Assembly (NCBI RefSeq): GCF_050436995.1
Contig: NC_134753.1
Coordinates: 8,308,001-8,372,000, forward strand
Direction: 5' to 3'
From: Anticarsia gemmatalis
Taxonomy: Eukaryota > Arthropoda > Insecta > Lepidoptera > Erebidae
Length of the DNA stretch: 64,000 bases
Part shown: piece after piece, positions 10,693 through 22,879 of the stretch
Position numbering within the stretch: the first letter of the stretch is position 1
How the letters are laid out: every line of letters starts with the position of its first letter
Made by a program: the position numbers and the translations under genes
Notes under the pieces: generated by a model
Databases searched by the model: none
Told to the model about the DNA's origin: nothing
Seen by the model: only the letters and a program-made list of their open reading frames with translations

Positions 10693-12335
10693 CGTTATTG
10701 TAATGAAAGTACATATTATTATATTACAAAAATGCGACAACAAACAGAGAAATTGCATCATAAATAAAATGTAATATTTTACGCAGTTATTCCTTTTTCT
10801 CTGTCATGTACTCCAAAAATAATATACCTATTTAATTATTTTATAGTCAACAAGCTTGGTTAAAGGTGCTTTTTGGAGGCATATGTATACATTCGTAATG
10901 TAAAGGTCATATTGATAAGAAACTCGTTCTGTTAAGCGATTTAAAACTGTTATCTTAAATTATGTTGCTTGATTATAACACTAATATGGCAAAAATAAAC
11001 GTGACAGATGCATATTATGCAAATACCGTACATGTTTTTATATTTTAAAACCACAACCAAATACCTATAGGGAATAAAAAATAAATATGAGTCGGAAATA
11101 GGTAGTCGGAGGAGGAAATCTACTTAAAATAGAGTCCATTCACTAAGGGAAAACGTGCTTCTATCTAAAAAAAATTGAAATAATTGTATTTAAACTTTTT
11201 TATTAATACCCACATGAGTCTATAATCAAACTTATTAGAATTCCCTCCAAGGTCCGTGTTTTTCTGTTATTTATGTATCGCACTTTCCCTTGGACTCCCG
11301 CTTTTGGTTTGTGACTGGAATGTAGACATTCCAGGCTTCTAAACCTATCACAAACCAAAATAGTTAGGGATGACTTATCCTACTTACCACATCAACATGC
11401 TGCTATTTTTTTCAAAGCTTATTACCGATAACATACTTAGATGGTTCATGAAACAAATGGAATAGATGTCTTGAGTTTTAAAACGATTTTTATTACTTTA
11501 TTAACATATAAACAACATCGTAAAAAAATATAACAGCCATTACGATTTTATTTCCCATGGTAGGTGTGCCTAGTTTATATACAGCCACGAATAGAGACCG
11601 CATTACACGCAACTTGAAAAGCCAAAAAAAATGCAACATCTAGAAATATATAGATACCTCTATACCTACCTGGTAGAAATTACATTTTTGAAAATGTAAT
11701 CAATCAGATATTATAGCTCCAAATGTTCAGTAGATAAAAAGCGACATGGGTAATGTCTCTTTGATCATTATAAACATTTTTTTATTTTTTATTTCATTAC
11801 TGTTAGATGCATTATATACAATGTTTTGTTAATGATTAAATAAGCCACCTAATATGAAGAAAGAAACAAATATGAATAATGGCGAACCAGTGTCTCTGGT
11901 TGGATTTGTATTTCGACAAATTCTGCCAAACTGAGAGTGCCAGCTCGAATACCTATATGGTCAACATCCCTAAGACTGTAGATAGGTACCTACATCTAAG
12001 TAAACATTGCTATAATCAATTCAATGATGATACGTATCTGATTGTAGCCATCACATACACCCTAGCACAATTTATTTGCTCTTACAACTTTAACTTTACA
12101 TTTTAAGCTCGACCAGTCATTAAAATTGCTAACTTAACAGTAATAACTTATTTATCTAAACCCAATATTCATCATAATTATATTCCCCACTTTGGCAATT
12201 GCATTTATTATACTTATTATACGTACATAATATTATACTCTCTATACATACTATACATACTTTAAATTTATAAAGGTGACAAATACGAGATGGTTTTATT
12301 CGCTTTTAAGGTATCTAATGATTACATAAGTGATT
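10693..12335. other. Intergenic, piggyBac element to DPAGT1
   Basis: No convincing gene. A 75-codon ORF at 11879-12106 has no family resemblance and is judged random. A compound hairpin lies at 11302-11360. The DPAGT1 poly(A) signal on the minus strand is at 12295-12300. Confidence 0.45.
11302..11360. repeat. Compound hairpin, two perfect stems
   Basis: Outer arms TTTTGGTTTGTGA (11302-11314) and its complement (11348-11360) match 13/13. An inner stem CTGGAATG/CATTCCAG (11315-11322 and 11327-11334) has a 4-nt loop. The right side has a 13-nt bulge, so it does not look like a standard pre-miRNA. Confidence 0.7.
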
Positions 12336-14816
12336 TCAACTATCATAAAAATAAGATGCTAGTGGGTATCTTATTACAAAAGCTACACAGGTACAAAAAA
12401 CTTGAAAAGCCATAAGTTTACTAGTCAAGCGAACTTCCGACATTGGTCCCAACTTAATCAAAAATAAATTTATTAAAGTCATATTATTAATTGTTATACT
12501 TTCCTCGTCTTCAGTTCTTTCAACTAAGTGCAAAATTGTCAATATTTGAAGAATTAATTTTGATAAGAAATTAATATCTTTTTTCGCAATTAATGTTCTA
12601 CTAGCTTGAAGCAAGTCTGTTTCAGCGCTATATTTAGGTAAACGATGTCTCGGACATGGGATGATGTGAAATAATTGAGGTACTGAATAAAGGAAATTAA
12701 TGATTTGTGGTAAGAAAAACAGTAAAACTGTTTTACTGAAATGGCTCAAAATCGCCACAACTGCAAATGTCATGCCAGAAACATAACAAAAGGTGTCTCC
12801 AACAAACACCTTTGAAGGATACCTGAAATGAAAAAAGTTTGTTTAATACAATTAGATTCAACTTACTATGTGAAATCTAAACTGAAAATATCTGGACAAT
12901 AATCATATGCATACAGCTTTTGTCTAGAGTCAGAAATCAAACTAGTATCTTGAGTTACACCTAAATATCCAAATAGAATCAATTGTAGACAAATACTGCA
13001 GAGACAACCAAGGCTTTTTCTATGTCTATGCTTCTTTTAAAAAAACAAAAAAAAAATGCCTACTTACCAGTTGTGCTTCAAAAGTGCTAGTGTAGTTGCA
13101 AGATATGGTATCATTATATGCAGCGAAAATGTATGTGCCTTATACTGATCTCCTCTTAATTCGATGATGTTAAATACTACAATGGATAATGCAATAACAA
13201 CAGACTGTCCCACTTCAAGTCCATTGATACCAGCCAGTATGTTTATAGCATTTGTGCAAAATACAGCTAACATTCCCATATAGATGTAGTATAAAAATCC
13301 TGAAACATATATAAACTATAACATAAGCATTCTAAGCCTAAATCAAGTGTTCATAAATTCATTGGCATCTGCACAAATATTAAATAAAATACAATTAACA
13401 TAAAGTAAAGGTCCACAACATTTTTACAGTTAAACCATTTTAATGATTTTGATGCAATTTGGCATGAAGATAACTTATTAGAGACTTGGAGGGAAACATA
13501 AATGATAGAGGTTTTTGATGCCAAGGTGAATGAACAGTTAGCAAGGGTAGCAAATGTTATTTATTTAAAAAATATAATTATACTTACCAATGTTAACAGA
13601 AACACCAAACCAATACCTCAGCGGTAAAGGAACAACGAATGTGGTTGAATTAAAATTGACAAAGTAAACCACAAGCAGAGGTAAGGAGGCCACAGTAGGT
13701 AATAGTAACTTGTATCTCCATCTTAAGTCCAGAACATCATCCGCAAATCCCAACAGCAGCATGCAACATATTGATAATAGTCCGGCCAAAAGTTCTGCAA
13801 ACTAAAGGAAAGTACATTGAAACCTTCGCTACAAAGCTTTCATAATAATAAACCAGCATTAAATTTTCTTACCCACCACCATCATTTAATTACTTTGACA
13901 ATATAATTATTGTCATTAAAAATAGCAAACAAAATGATTAGGAGTTAAGTCAAGTTTATGTATAAAAAATCTATACTAATATTATAAAGCTGAAGAGTTT
14001 GTTTGTTTGTTTGTTTGTTTGAACGCGCTAATCTCAGAAACTACTGGTTCGATTTTTAAAATTCTTTCACTGTTAGATAGCCCATTTATCGAGGAAGGTT
14101 ATAGGCTATATATCATCACGCTACGACCATTAGGAGCTGAGTAGTAATGAAAAATGTTACGAAAACGGGGAAAATTATGACTCATTCTGTCTTACGTGAC
14201 GCAAGCGAAGTTGCGCGGGTCAGCTAGTCATGAATAAAATTTATTTAGACCTTGTTTGTAGTAAAGTTATAAAGTAATGTTTATGTGTTCGTAAACAATC
14301 TCAGTTGGAAATAATCCTTCAAGTACCAAATAAGAACATTGCCAATCAACCGTGTAGCAATAATGTAATATTATATGTAATAGAATATTACAAAATAACA
14401 TACCTCATTGTGGGGAAAATGTTGAGTGTCCATCAATCCGTTGCCAAAGACAATAGGTATGAATATGAAGCTTGTTACTAAGAAGATACATCCTGACACA
14501 ACACCTATAGCTTCTGGACTGAAAAATACAAAATTATCATTAAACTCAACACTGGATAGCAAACAAACAACAAAATATGTCCATAACATTGTTATCAATA
14601 GTATTCATATATTAATAATTGTATTATTTTAGATAATAATAGTTTTTAAAAAGGCAGGTTAGAATCTTAAACTTACATTTTATTTTTATTCGTTTTACAT
14701 AAATCTACACCATACAGGCCGGCTTTCACAAACAGATCTTTAAGGTTGGGAATCAATCCGTCTGTTATTTTGTAGGCTAGAGCTGATAGCACTACTAATA
14801 TCAATATTTCCCACAT
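12336..14816 (-). CDS. Alg7: DPAGT1, UDP-GlcNAc:dolichyl-phosphate GlcNAc-1-phosphotransferase
   Basis: Five exons: 14677-14816, 14404-14518, 13588-13801, 13068-13299 and 12336-12822, 395 residues (human 408). It starts N-glycosylation in the ER by moving GlcNAc-1-phosphate from UDP-GlcNAc to dolichol phosphate. It is a multi-pass membrane protein. The motifs that define the family are present in order: GNGLMDTQHFPHNE, LLGFADDVLDLRWRYK with the paired Asp, TNAINILAGINGLEVGQS, YPSKVFVGDTFCY and PCPRHRLPKY. All introns are GT-AG and the frame is continuous. Intron 2 carries a Helitron-like insertion. AATAAA lies 36 bp past the stop on the minus strand. Confidence 0.95.
13970..14227 (+). mobile_element. 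Lep1-type non-autonomous Helitron
   Basis: The unit starts TCTATACTAATATTATAAAG, has a short TTTG run, and ends with a GC hairpin then CTAG (14224-14227). It sits between A and T as Helitrons do. It lies in DPAGT1 intron 2 and is the most intact of five copies in the window. Confidence 0.75.
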
Positions 14817-14953
14817 TTCGATATGTTTCACTAGATTACAGATATTACTAAATTATTAATACAGCCGGTTGGTATTATTACATCGCACAACAATTAAAAC
14901 TTTTATAAATCTTGGAAGTTTGTGTACATTTTCATTGCATCAGATGGCACTAG

Positions 14954-15026
14954 TGACAGCCGTGACAGGCATGGATACGTCATGCCTACATCAGTGAGAT
15001 AACACTAACATCAAAGGGATGTGACA
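14954..15026. promoter_or_regulatory. TGACA cluster upstream of DPAGT1
   Basis: Three TGACA pentamers on the + strand (TGTCA toward the gene) at 14954, 14963 and 15022, 138-210 bp before the DPAGT1 ATG. Confidence 0.35.
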
Positions 15027-15277
15027 AATAACAGTAAATTACTAATCACCATATCGATTTTTATTTGGACCTGTAACGAAAACCTGATATAATTAAATAA
15101 CAAATCGGTGAGTTAACAGTTTCATAAGAATCTAGACTATGAGTTTTCAACTAGGTTATGAAGGTAGGTAGATTCCTGCTAATTCGAGTACCTACGTAGC
15201 ATAGGTACGACGATGAGTATTGATGAGGCTGCATGGGCATTGATCCCATTGCCAGCCAAATAAAAAAAAACATCTGA

Positions 15278-15319
15278 TGTCATCATTGTCATCTCTGTCA
15301 CCATCATATTTCAATGTCA
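15278..15319. promoter_or_regulatory. TGTCA cluster upstream of EXOC3
   Basis: Four TGTCA pentamers in 42 bp at 15278, 15287, 15296 and 15315, spaced 9, 9 and 19 bp, 219-260 bp before the ATG. Confidence 0.5.
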
Positions 15320-15537
15320 AAAAGCTGTAACACTTAGAATAATATCAACAAACCATTAGAAAATTTCCTGAGTATCTGTAATACTCCACTCTAGAAATAA
15401 TCACAATGCCTATGGCTAAAAACTTTTAATAGCTGAAGTTAAAAGCGTAATTAAAACAATCTACTCGAAAAGGCACAAGCTGTTGATTTGGTGGCATTGA
15501 ATAACACCGATAGTGACCCACAAGTTACTTTATAAAA

Positions 15538-18500
15538 ATGAGTACGATGGACGAAATAGAAGATGAAGCGAAAGCGGCAGCCGAAAAAATGGTCATGAAC
15601 ATGATGCAGCGACCAGGACAGCTGGAAAAGGTTAGCATAATTTTCTATTTAATCATTACATTACTTCAAATAATTCAGATAAATGAGGGGCGTTACCCTA
15701 ATTCTTCTGTTTAACTATGTCTAATCTATTATTTCTTAGTCTATTTAGAATAAATCAATGTGTTTAGAGTCGAAAGGTATTTATATGACTTATGACTTAT
15801 GGTGGAACTTATTTATAGGTTGAACACTACAAGAAACGAATAACACATAAGAAAGCGTCAATAGAAGCACAGTTAAAGTCAGCAGTTCAGGGAAAACTGG
15901 ATGGTGTGAGTGTGGGACTGCGGCAGTTACAAGAATGCCTGGATGATGTTCAGCAAGTGAGCTTAAAGTAAGCATTACAATGGTACCGTTATCTTTTGTT
16001 CAAGTAAGTCTTATATTTCCCCAAGTTGAAGTCCCCAACTCGCAATTGGCCAGAGTGGTGGACTCAAGGCCTAAACCCTCCTTTATTATGGGAGGAGACC
16101 CTTGCCCAGCAGTAGGACATCAATGTTAAATTTATTTTTTATTTAAGTCTTATTTAATGCTCATATAAATGAGCCAGAGGTGCAATAAATAATTGTTCTC
16201 ATCTAATCTCGTTAATGTATGTTGTTTTTTTTTTCTCTAGAATGGATGAGTTAGAAGAACTGTTGAAAAGTGTCCCTCCACTAGTGGCCTCACTTCAAGC
16301 AGTGAGAGAGGAGGACTCGCGACATTCACAGTATGTTACTGCTATGGACAGCCTCAAACACATATTCACTGTGCCAGAGAGTGTTGCAAAGACTAAACAG
16401 TGGATAGGGGAAGGAAAGTTACTTCATGCCCATCAAGTAAGATTATCTTTCTATAGGCATTTGTTCATAGGTGATAATGGATCTCATTTGATGTCAAGGC
16501 TTTTGGTTACATACTCAAAGAAAATGAGATTTGTATTAACACTTAATTCTCAAACAGTTTCTGATACTTTGATGTGTATCAATAAGTTGAAGAGTGCAAT
16601 TAGAACTGAGTGTTGTTTGAACATTTGCTTGTACCTATGTAACATAATATGTAACAGTTTTGACTGATAATTTTGGTAAACTACTCTTATTGTAAATAAT
16701 TTTGATTTCAGTGCCTCAATGATTTAGAAAACTCAAGAGATGATCTTCTATATGAACTGCACAGACTGCCAAATCAATCATCTCATGATAAAATTATGTT
16801 GAAAGCCTATTTTGAGGATGTAGAACTGGTATCTAATCTCCTGGAAAAACAAATCAAGCTAATTCTTGCTAGAACATTAAACACAGTCCGTAAAGAGCCT
16901 ACTGTTATAGTAACTGCACTCAGAATCATAGAGAGAGAAGAGAAAAGAGATCAAATGGCTTTACAGGTATCATTTTTTTTGTTAACTTTTACTTTGACTG
17001 CAACCAGAATTTTTTCTGAAATTAGCTAAATAAGATTTTTATATAGAAACTGTCTGTGCCACATGTTTCGTAAAATAATCATTCCTTCTGACCTATATGA
17101 TACTGAAAATCGAAGAACTTGCTATGTTTTTGTTTATGTATGTGATCTATTACAGCAACAAAGCCAAACTGGTTTCATGCCTCCAGGCCGACCAAAAAAC
17201 TGGCGCGCTAAGGCCTTCGAAGTATTGGAATGTGCTGTTGCTCAGCGCATTGAAGGAACTCGTGTGGACGAACGTGAAGACAACAAACTGTGGCTTGTAC
17301 GATACTTAGAACTTACCAGACAACTTATATTAGAAGATTTACGAGTTGTAAAAACGCTATGTGTTCCATGCTTCCCGCCACACTACGATATTGTGAACAA
17401 ATACGTTAATATGTATCACATTTGTTTATCTGCCAGTGTAAGTATATCTCAATTTTATTATTTTCAATACTGCATATTTGATAAATTGATAAATAGAATA
17501 TATTTACGTTTATTTTTGAAACAGTAGGATTCTGAAATTCTGTTTTGTTAAATCATCTTCAATATTTATTAACACTTTTGCTGCTAACAAACCCACTAAG
17601 TAGGCTTTTTGAACTCGCAAGGTGGTTTGTTGTCTACTTTCCCTAATAATTCAAATCGTTTTTCACGGTTTCAGCTTCAAGATGTAGTTACCAATGGTAT
17701 TGAAGGCAATGAGTATGTAACATTATTGTCTTGGATTCTGAACACATACCCTGGGAACGAATTAATGGGTAGTACAGAGTTGACCATAGATGTATCTACA
17801 TTACCTCCACTACTCAGCAAGGAGACTATGCAGAAGTTGCAGGACGAATATTTACAGGTCAGTTTAATAGTTTTTAATAGTACTTAGCAGTAGTTTCTGC
17901 GCTAGGTGGGCGATAATTTTAAAGCTTTATTGGTGAAACCCTGAAACTGTCTTTCAAAAAGAAGTAATTTATCGAATATCATCATAGTTAGATATTTAAC
18001 ATAGATAATAGTAAAATAACCTGATAAAGTTATAAATGAATTGTTTGAACAATACCGCATAATTCCGAAAATCTAAAAAAATATATATTCCAGAAAATGG
18101 AGTCAAACTATATGGAATGGATGGAGAAGACGTTGGAATCAGAGCGCGCGGAGTGGGCGGGGCAGCGCGCGCCCGACGTGGAGCCGCACTCCAACGCATA
18201 CCACACGCATGCGCCCGTCATTATCTTCCAGATGATCGATCAGAACTTGCAGGTACGATTTGCTAATTCACCATGATATAAGTGACACCTCATCATTTCA
18301 GTCATCTAACATTTCGTGTATTTTACGTCGAGTGTTTACGTATTTTTGTGTGTCCGTTGGTACTTCAAAGTATTTAGGAAAAGTTTTGCTCCTCATAAGA
18401 TGTTCTGCTAGTATACATATATTTGATTATTTAAAAAAAAACTAAGTGAGCAGACAATCCAGTATTTATTGACTGCTCAACAGACCTTATATAATAGCAT

Positions 18501-20934
18501 TATCAGTATCTCAATATCACTTATTTTATAAGTTTTTCAAGTAAAGAAAAGCTGTTTAACTTTATAGATGTAATTTGTTCTAGGTTACTGAAACTATAAG
18601 TAAAGAGATAACGTTCAAGGCGTTGCTGCTTAGTGTCGAACAAGTTACACGCTACGGGAATATGTATAGAGACGGAGTTATACAGTTTAAGGTAAGTTTT
18701 TTAATATAATGAAAAGAAGCACATTTATTACCTTTTTCCTCTAAACAGCCTGCTGTTTATTGTATTTGATCCTAGGTCTTTACCTGTGTTCATTCAAAAT
18801 TTCAAGAAAATCGGTTCATTAGTCCAGCCGTGAAAGGCTAACAGACAATAAATCTTCGCATTTATAACTTTTGCATGCTTTATCTATCTTTTTTTTTTAA
18901 TTCAAATGTATTGATACAAATATTCATTTAATGCTAAATTATAAAAAGGAATTGATACAAGTAATGATGTTGTAGAACGCGCACTTCGCGGACCGGTCCC
19001 GCGTGGCGTACTTCACGCACCACATGATCACGATCGTCAACAACAGCGAGCAGATGGTGCGCCTCGCGCAGCAGACGCAGGCGCGCCACTGGCCGCCCGC
19101 GCGCCACGACCCGCCCGCCGAGGCTAACTTCGACAAGATGCTCAATACATTCCAGGTCAGTCACTCACACAAATATAATATAATAAATAAATTTAATCCA
19201 TTACTGTCCCGCTGCTGGACAAGGGTCTCCTCCCGTAATGAGGGAGGGGTTAGGCCTTGAGTCCACCACGCTGACCAAGTGCGGGTTGAGGACTTTGCAT
19301 GCCCTCAATAAATGTATCAAACAAATTTTAGGCATGCAAGGTTTCCTCACGATGTTTTCCTTCACCGTTGGAGCATGTGATAATTATTTCTAATACACAC
19401 ATAACTTCGAAAAGTCATTGGTGTGTTGCCTCGGGTTCGAACCTGCGACCACTTGCGTGGCAACTGTTAACTTATCCCACTCGACAATCACTGCTCTGCA
19501 TATGCAAATATATTCAACCATTTTTTTTTTTGATGACGAGCAGACTGCAGACAGATGCTTGACCCGTGTGATCTGGACGGTAGTACAGAGATTCGATAAC
19601 GGGGTAGTTTTACCCCGTACCGTTACCGTTTGGTAATGGTATTTTTAAGCTATAATATATGAATATTCTCAATAGTAGTCAGGCGTGTAATTATGTGCCC
19701 ACTATATGGCAATAGACCCCCTATTACATGGAATGTTAGTCATACATCTCTGTCCTTGCCTTCAGGTATCACAGAGGATGATATGTATTAAATATAACGC
19801 TTAGATCAAAGATCATAACATTTATACTCATTTTTAGAGTTTACGAGACGAAGCAGCCCAGTTCCTTCTCGAGGAAGCCTTCCTAGATCTAGAAATACAT
19901 TTCGAGGACCTCTTCACGACCAAGTGGTTATCCTCCACGATACCCGTGGATACTATTTGTATTACTCTAGACGACTACTTCCAAGACTACAACCATTTGA
20001 GAGACAAGAACTTTGAGTATGTGATCAATGAAGCTCAGAATCTGGTGTATAAGAAATATATAACGGCAATGCTGTCGAAGAAAGTGGCGTTCAGGAATGT
20101 GGAGGAAGCTCAAGTCGCAGCCACTAAAATAGTGAAAGAAGCCAATCAAATAAGGTCGTTCTTCAAAAAAATTGCGCCGGAAGGTGTCAATGTCGACTGG
20201 CCGTTTGAAGTTATCAACACTCTTGCTGAGGTAAGCTTTTTAAAGCCTAGTTTAATATTTTTCAAAACTAAGTTAGTTGATGGAATTGTCTATAGTTTAG
20301 TTATAAGTTAGATCAACTAATAACTGTTGATAAAGTGTGAACTGTAAAGCTGCGCGTCCACTGCGTCGGAATCAGAGCATACAGAACGAAAGGATTTGTC
20401 ACTTTGTATTTATTTCTGTGGCGCCGAGATGTTGATCTAGTGGACGCGGAACCATAGAAATTAATACAAAGCAACAAATCTTTAAGATCGGTACGTTACG
20501 ATTGCGACTCAGTGGACGGGCAGCTTTAATCTACGTTAATCTCAAAGTTAGTGTTAGTTATCAAACTAGATGACAGATTGTTTGAATGCAAAACGTGGTT
20601 CATTTAAACAATTTTCTGGAATTCTACCTCTTTGTATTTCTGATAACCGGTTGTGGAGAGAAATTAAATGAGTCGTGTGTGGTAGGTGCTGCGGTGCCAG
20701 GACATCGAGATGCTGTCGCTGGACCTGCACAGCGTGGTGGCAAAGTGCGGCGACATGTCGGAGGAGCAGCTGTGGCGCCTGGTGTGGCTGCGCGGGGACG
20801 TGCCGCGCGCGCGCCTCAAGGACACCGTGGCCATCGCGCTGGCCTCGCGCCCGCCGCCCCGCGCCAACTCGCACCCCTCGCTCTTCAAGCACATCACCTT
20901 CAGCGACCGGCTGCTCTCACACTTTAACTTGTAA
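15538..20934 (+). CDS. Sec6: EXOC3/Sec6, exocyst subunit
   Basis: Eleven exons: 15538-15630, 15819-15967, 16241-16436, 16712-16966, 17156-17437, 17675-17857, 18094-18252, 18584-18691, 18976-19155, 19838-20230 and 20686-20934, 748 residues (human 745). Sec6 is a helical-bundle subunit of the exocyst, which tethers secretory vesicles at the plasma membrane. Recognised by the EHYKKRITHKKASIEAQLKS start, the RPKNWRAKAFEVLE region, and a C-terminal Sec6 domain with TICITLDDYFQDYNHLR-like sequence and a closing HPSLFKHITFSDRLLSHFNL. Exons 7, 9 and 11 are strikingly GC-rich against AT-rich introns. Introns 2, 9 and 10 hold SINE and MITE insertions. The stop is 30 bp before a mariner MITE that supplies the first AATAAA. 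Confidence 0.95.
16018..16150 (+). mobile_element. 3' part of a tRNA-derived SINE
   Basis: Shares the block GGTGGACTCAAGGCCTAA, then GGAGGAGACCCTTGCCCAGC and a TTAAATTTATT tail, with the copies at 19175-19510 and 33655-33990. This copy lacks the tRNA-like head. It lies in EXOC3 intron 2. Confidence 0.65.
19175..19510 (-). mobile_element. tRNA-derived SINE, near full length
   Basis: Read on the minus strand: an A-box-like segment (TTGTCGAGTGGG), the B-box GGTTCGAACCC near 19435, a body, then the GGTGGACTCAAGG block and a TTAAATTTATT tail. It is in EXOC3 intron 9, opposite to the gene. Confidence 0.65.
19640..19790 (+). mobile_element. Fragment of a second retroposon family
   Basis: Shares ATTCTCAATAGTAG and the following GGCA.TAGACCC block with the element at 28905-29190. 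It lies in EXOC3 intron 9, just downstream of the SINE. Confidence 0.4.
20345..20528. mobile_element. Candidate MITE with 19-bp inverted ends
   Basis: TAAAGCTGCGCGTCCACTG at 20345-20363 matches the complement of 20510-20528 at 18 of 19 positions. The inner sequence keeps weaker inverted similarity. It is in EXOC3 intron 10. Superfamily unknown. Confidence 0.55.
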
Positions 20935-20964
20935 CTACCCTTGTACTCAGTAAATGTTGTATTA

Positions 20965-21174
20965 TTAGGTCGAGGAAAGTCTTTTCGCAATATAGTATGT
21001 ATGAACTTGTAATAAAATATTTTCTCTACACAAAAAAGCTCGATATTTGGGTACGAGCTCACTGAAAGAAACCTAATGAACCGTGTAATCATTGTGATTC
21101 TTGAAGCCAAACAGATTTTATTACAAGTTCATACATACTATAGGTAATACGAAAAGACTTTTTCCCCAACCTAA
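20965..21174. mobile_element. mariner MITE at the EXOC3 3' end
   Basis: The ends read TTAGGT...AAGTCTTTTCG on both sides, with long inverted arms and a TA duplication at each border. It starts 30 bp after the EXOC3 stop. Its left arm holds AATAAA at 21011-21016. It is related to the copy at 50273-50514. Confidence 0.75.
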
Positions 21175-22879
21175 TATATTTTACATCAGCTAGGCATAGT
21201 ATTATCATAGGTTTATATAGGCATCATTAAAGACGTTACTTAGTAATAAATCAGTCCCTATTTGAATCAAATGTGAGACCAGTCATAGACTATTCTAACA
21301 TTGCAAAAAAATATATTATTTTATTATAGAATAGTAGCCAGCTGGGTTCCGAAATACATCACGATTATACTTTATTTATTAAAATTAAACAGTTTTATTT
21401 ATTTTAAATATTAAGGCAGTACAGGGAAATTAAAAACCAGTTTAAATATAATAGAAAAAGGTAACAAGACTTATCTAGGTTTCAGATGTCCCTGTACTGC
21501 CCAATATATAAAAATCACTTATTTATAAGTATACTATTTGTGCACATATGTAGGTAATGATTGTTATATTATACCTAATATATATTTTATACAAGAATAC
21601 GTTTGTTTTCAGTTCTGCATAACTATTATTCATATCAAATACTATTTATCTATGTAAGTATATGTGCCGAAAGAAAATGGTCAGTTAAAAATGACTGATC
21701 ATATTTTATCTACTTTACGACTTTATCTTATTGGACCGTGTCGGGAAGTGTAAACAGTCTGCATTAATCTAAAAATATTTCAAAATAACAACAAATCTAC
21801 ATCCTACTTCATCCTTCTTTCAAAAATCAACAAAAAAATTACAAATATCAGGCGATATCAGCGCCTCTAACTGCACAATATGAAACTAATTTCCGATTAA
21901 CAATTCACGTTTTCATATATCGCGCGTTTGGATCTTCATATCTCTTAATTAGCTTATTACCAATTCATGACGATGTAGTTAAATTACCTGTCCGTAATAT
22001 CTCATGAAATACATATACATTTCAAGTGTTGACTCCTATGATTTGACTGTTGTTTTTTACAAGCACATACAAATAAAACACAATCACATTTTAAGTAAGT
22101 ATGTTTTCAGTTTCTTAATATTAATAAAGGGTGGTTTCGTACAGTAGCTTAGATGTTATATGCGGCAATAGTACATTACTTACATAAATAAACTGAATGT
22201 TCAATGCCAAAATGTCATTAACTGCATTACGAATGCTAGTATAGAAACGATAAAATACTAATACGAAGCGACGCGGCGAAGCGCTAACTATACCACGTGC
22301 CTATATTCGAGTAATAATAAATAGAGATATTAATTTTATTCTACACTTATTATTTTTCAATCCATCTGTTGATATGTTTTATTAGTTAAACTCTTGAAAC
22401 CATACATTTTGTTCAATTGCAGATTTCATCAAAAGTTTCTTAAGAATTCTGTTTATGCCCGTCGAATTCAATGTTTTCTATAAATAGCTAAGTGGCTATT
22501 GTAAACAAAAAGTTATTTTTTTCTATTCATTTATTATATTGTGCCTCTATAAGGTTGTTTAAATCAATGTTATGTAACGTAAATAGAACAATCCTTATAA
22601 GATTAGTGAGGTGTACGTTGGCATAAGTACGTAAGTGTACATGTCAACTGGCGGCTGCTAACTGTCTACAGAGTACAGTGTACACTGTACACAACGTAGT
22701 TGACACAACAATGAGCATACCTCCTGCGCTGCGCTTCTTCACATCGAACTACAAGTATCATTCAGTACAATTTAGTGTGGTTACCTCGCGCTGACTCAAG
22801 GCCAATTGATGGTTCGAAGGGCGGGCGGCGAGTCGCGACGTTCAGTCGCATCTCACGCGCCTCGCTCACGCCACACGCG
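21175..22879. other. Intergenic, EXOC3 to Ig gene
   Basis: AT-rich, no gene seen until GC rises at about 22720. An 18-bp perfect palindrome, GTACAGTGTACACTGTAC, lies at 22673-22690. The last 150 bp are GC-rich and probably form the leader of the Ig gene. Confidence 0.45.

Noticed and set aside
11315..11334. miR-1-like seed (TGGAATGT)
   Set aside because: Similarity ends after the seed, and the hairpin has a large one-sided bulge.
11879..12106. 75-codon ORF starting MANQCLWL
   Set aside because: No recognisable domain, splice context or coding bias.
20566..21110. Minus-strand ORFs over EXOC3 exon 11 and the MITE
   Set aside because: They are antisense to a secure exon; open only because of high GC and MITE sequence.
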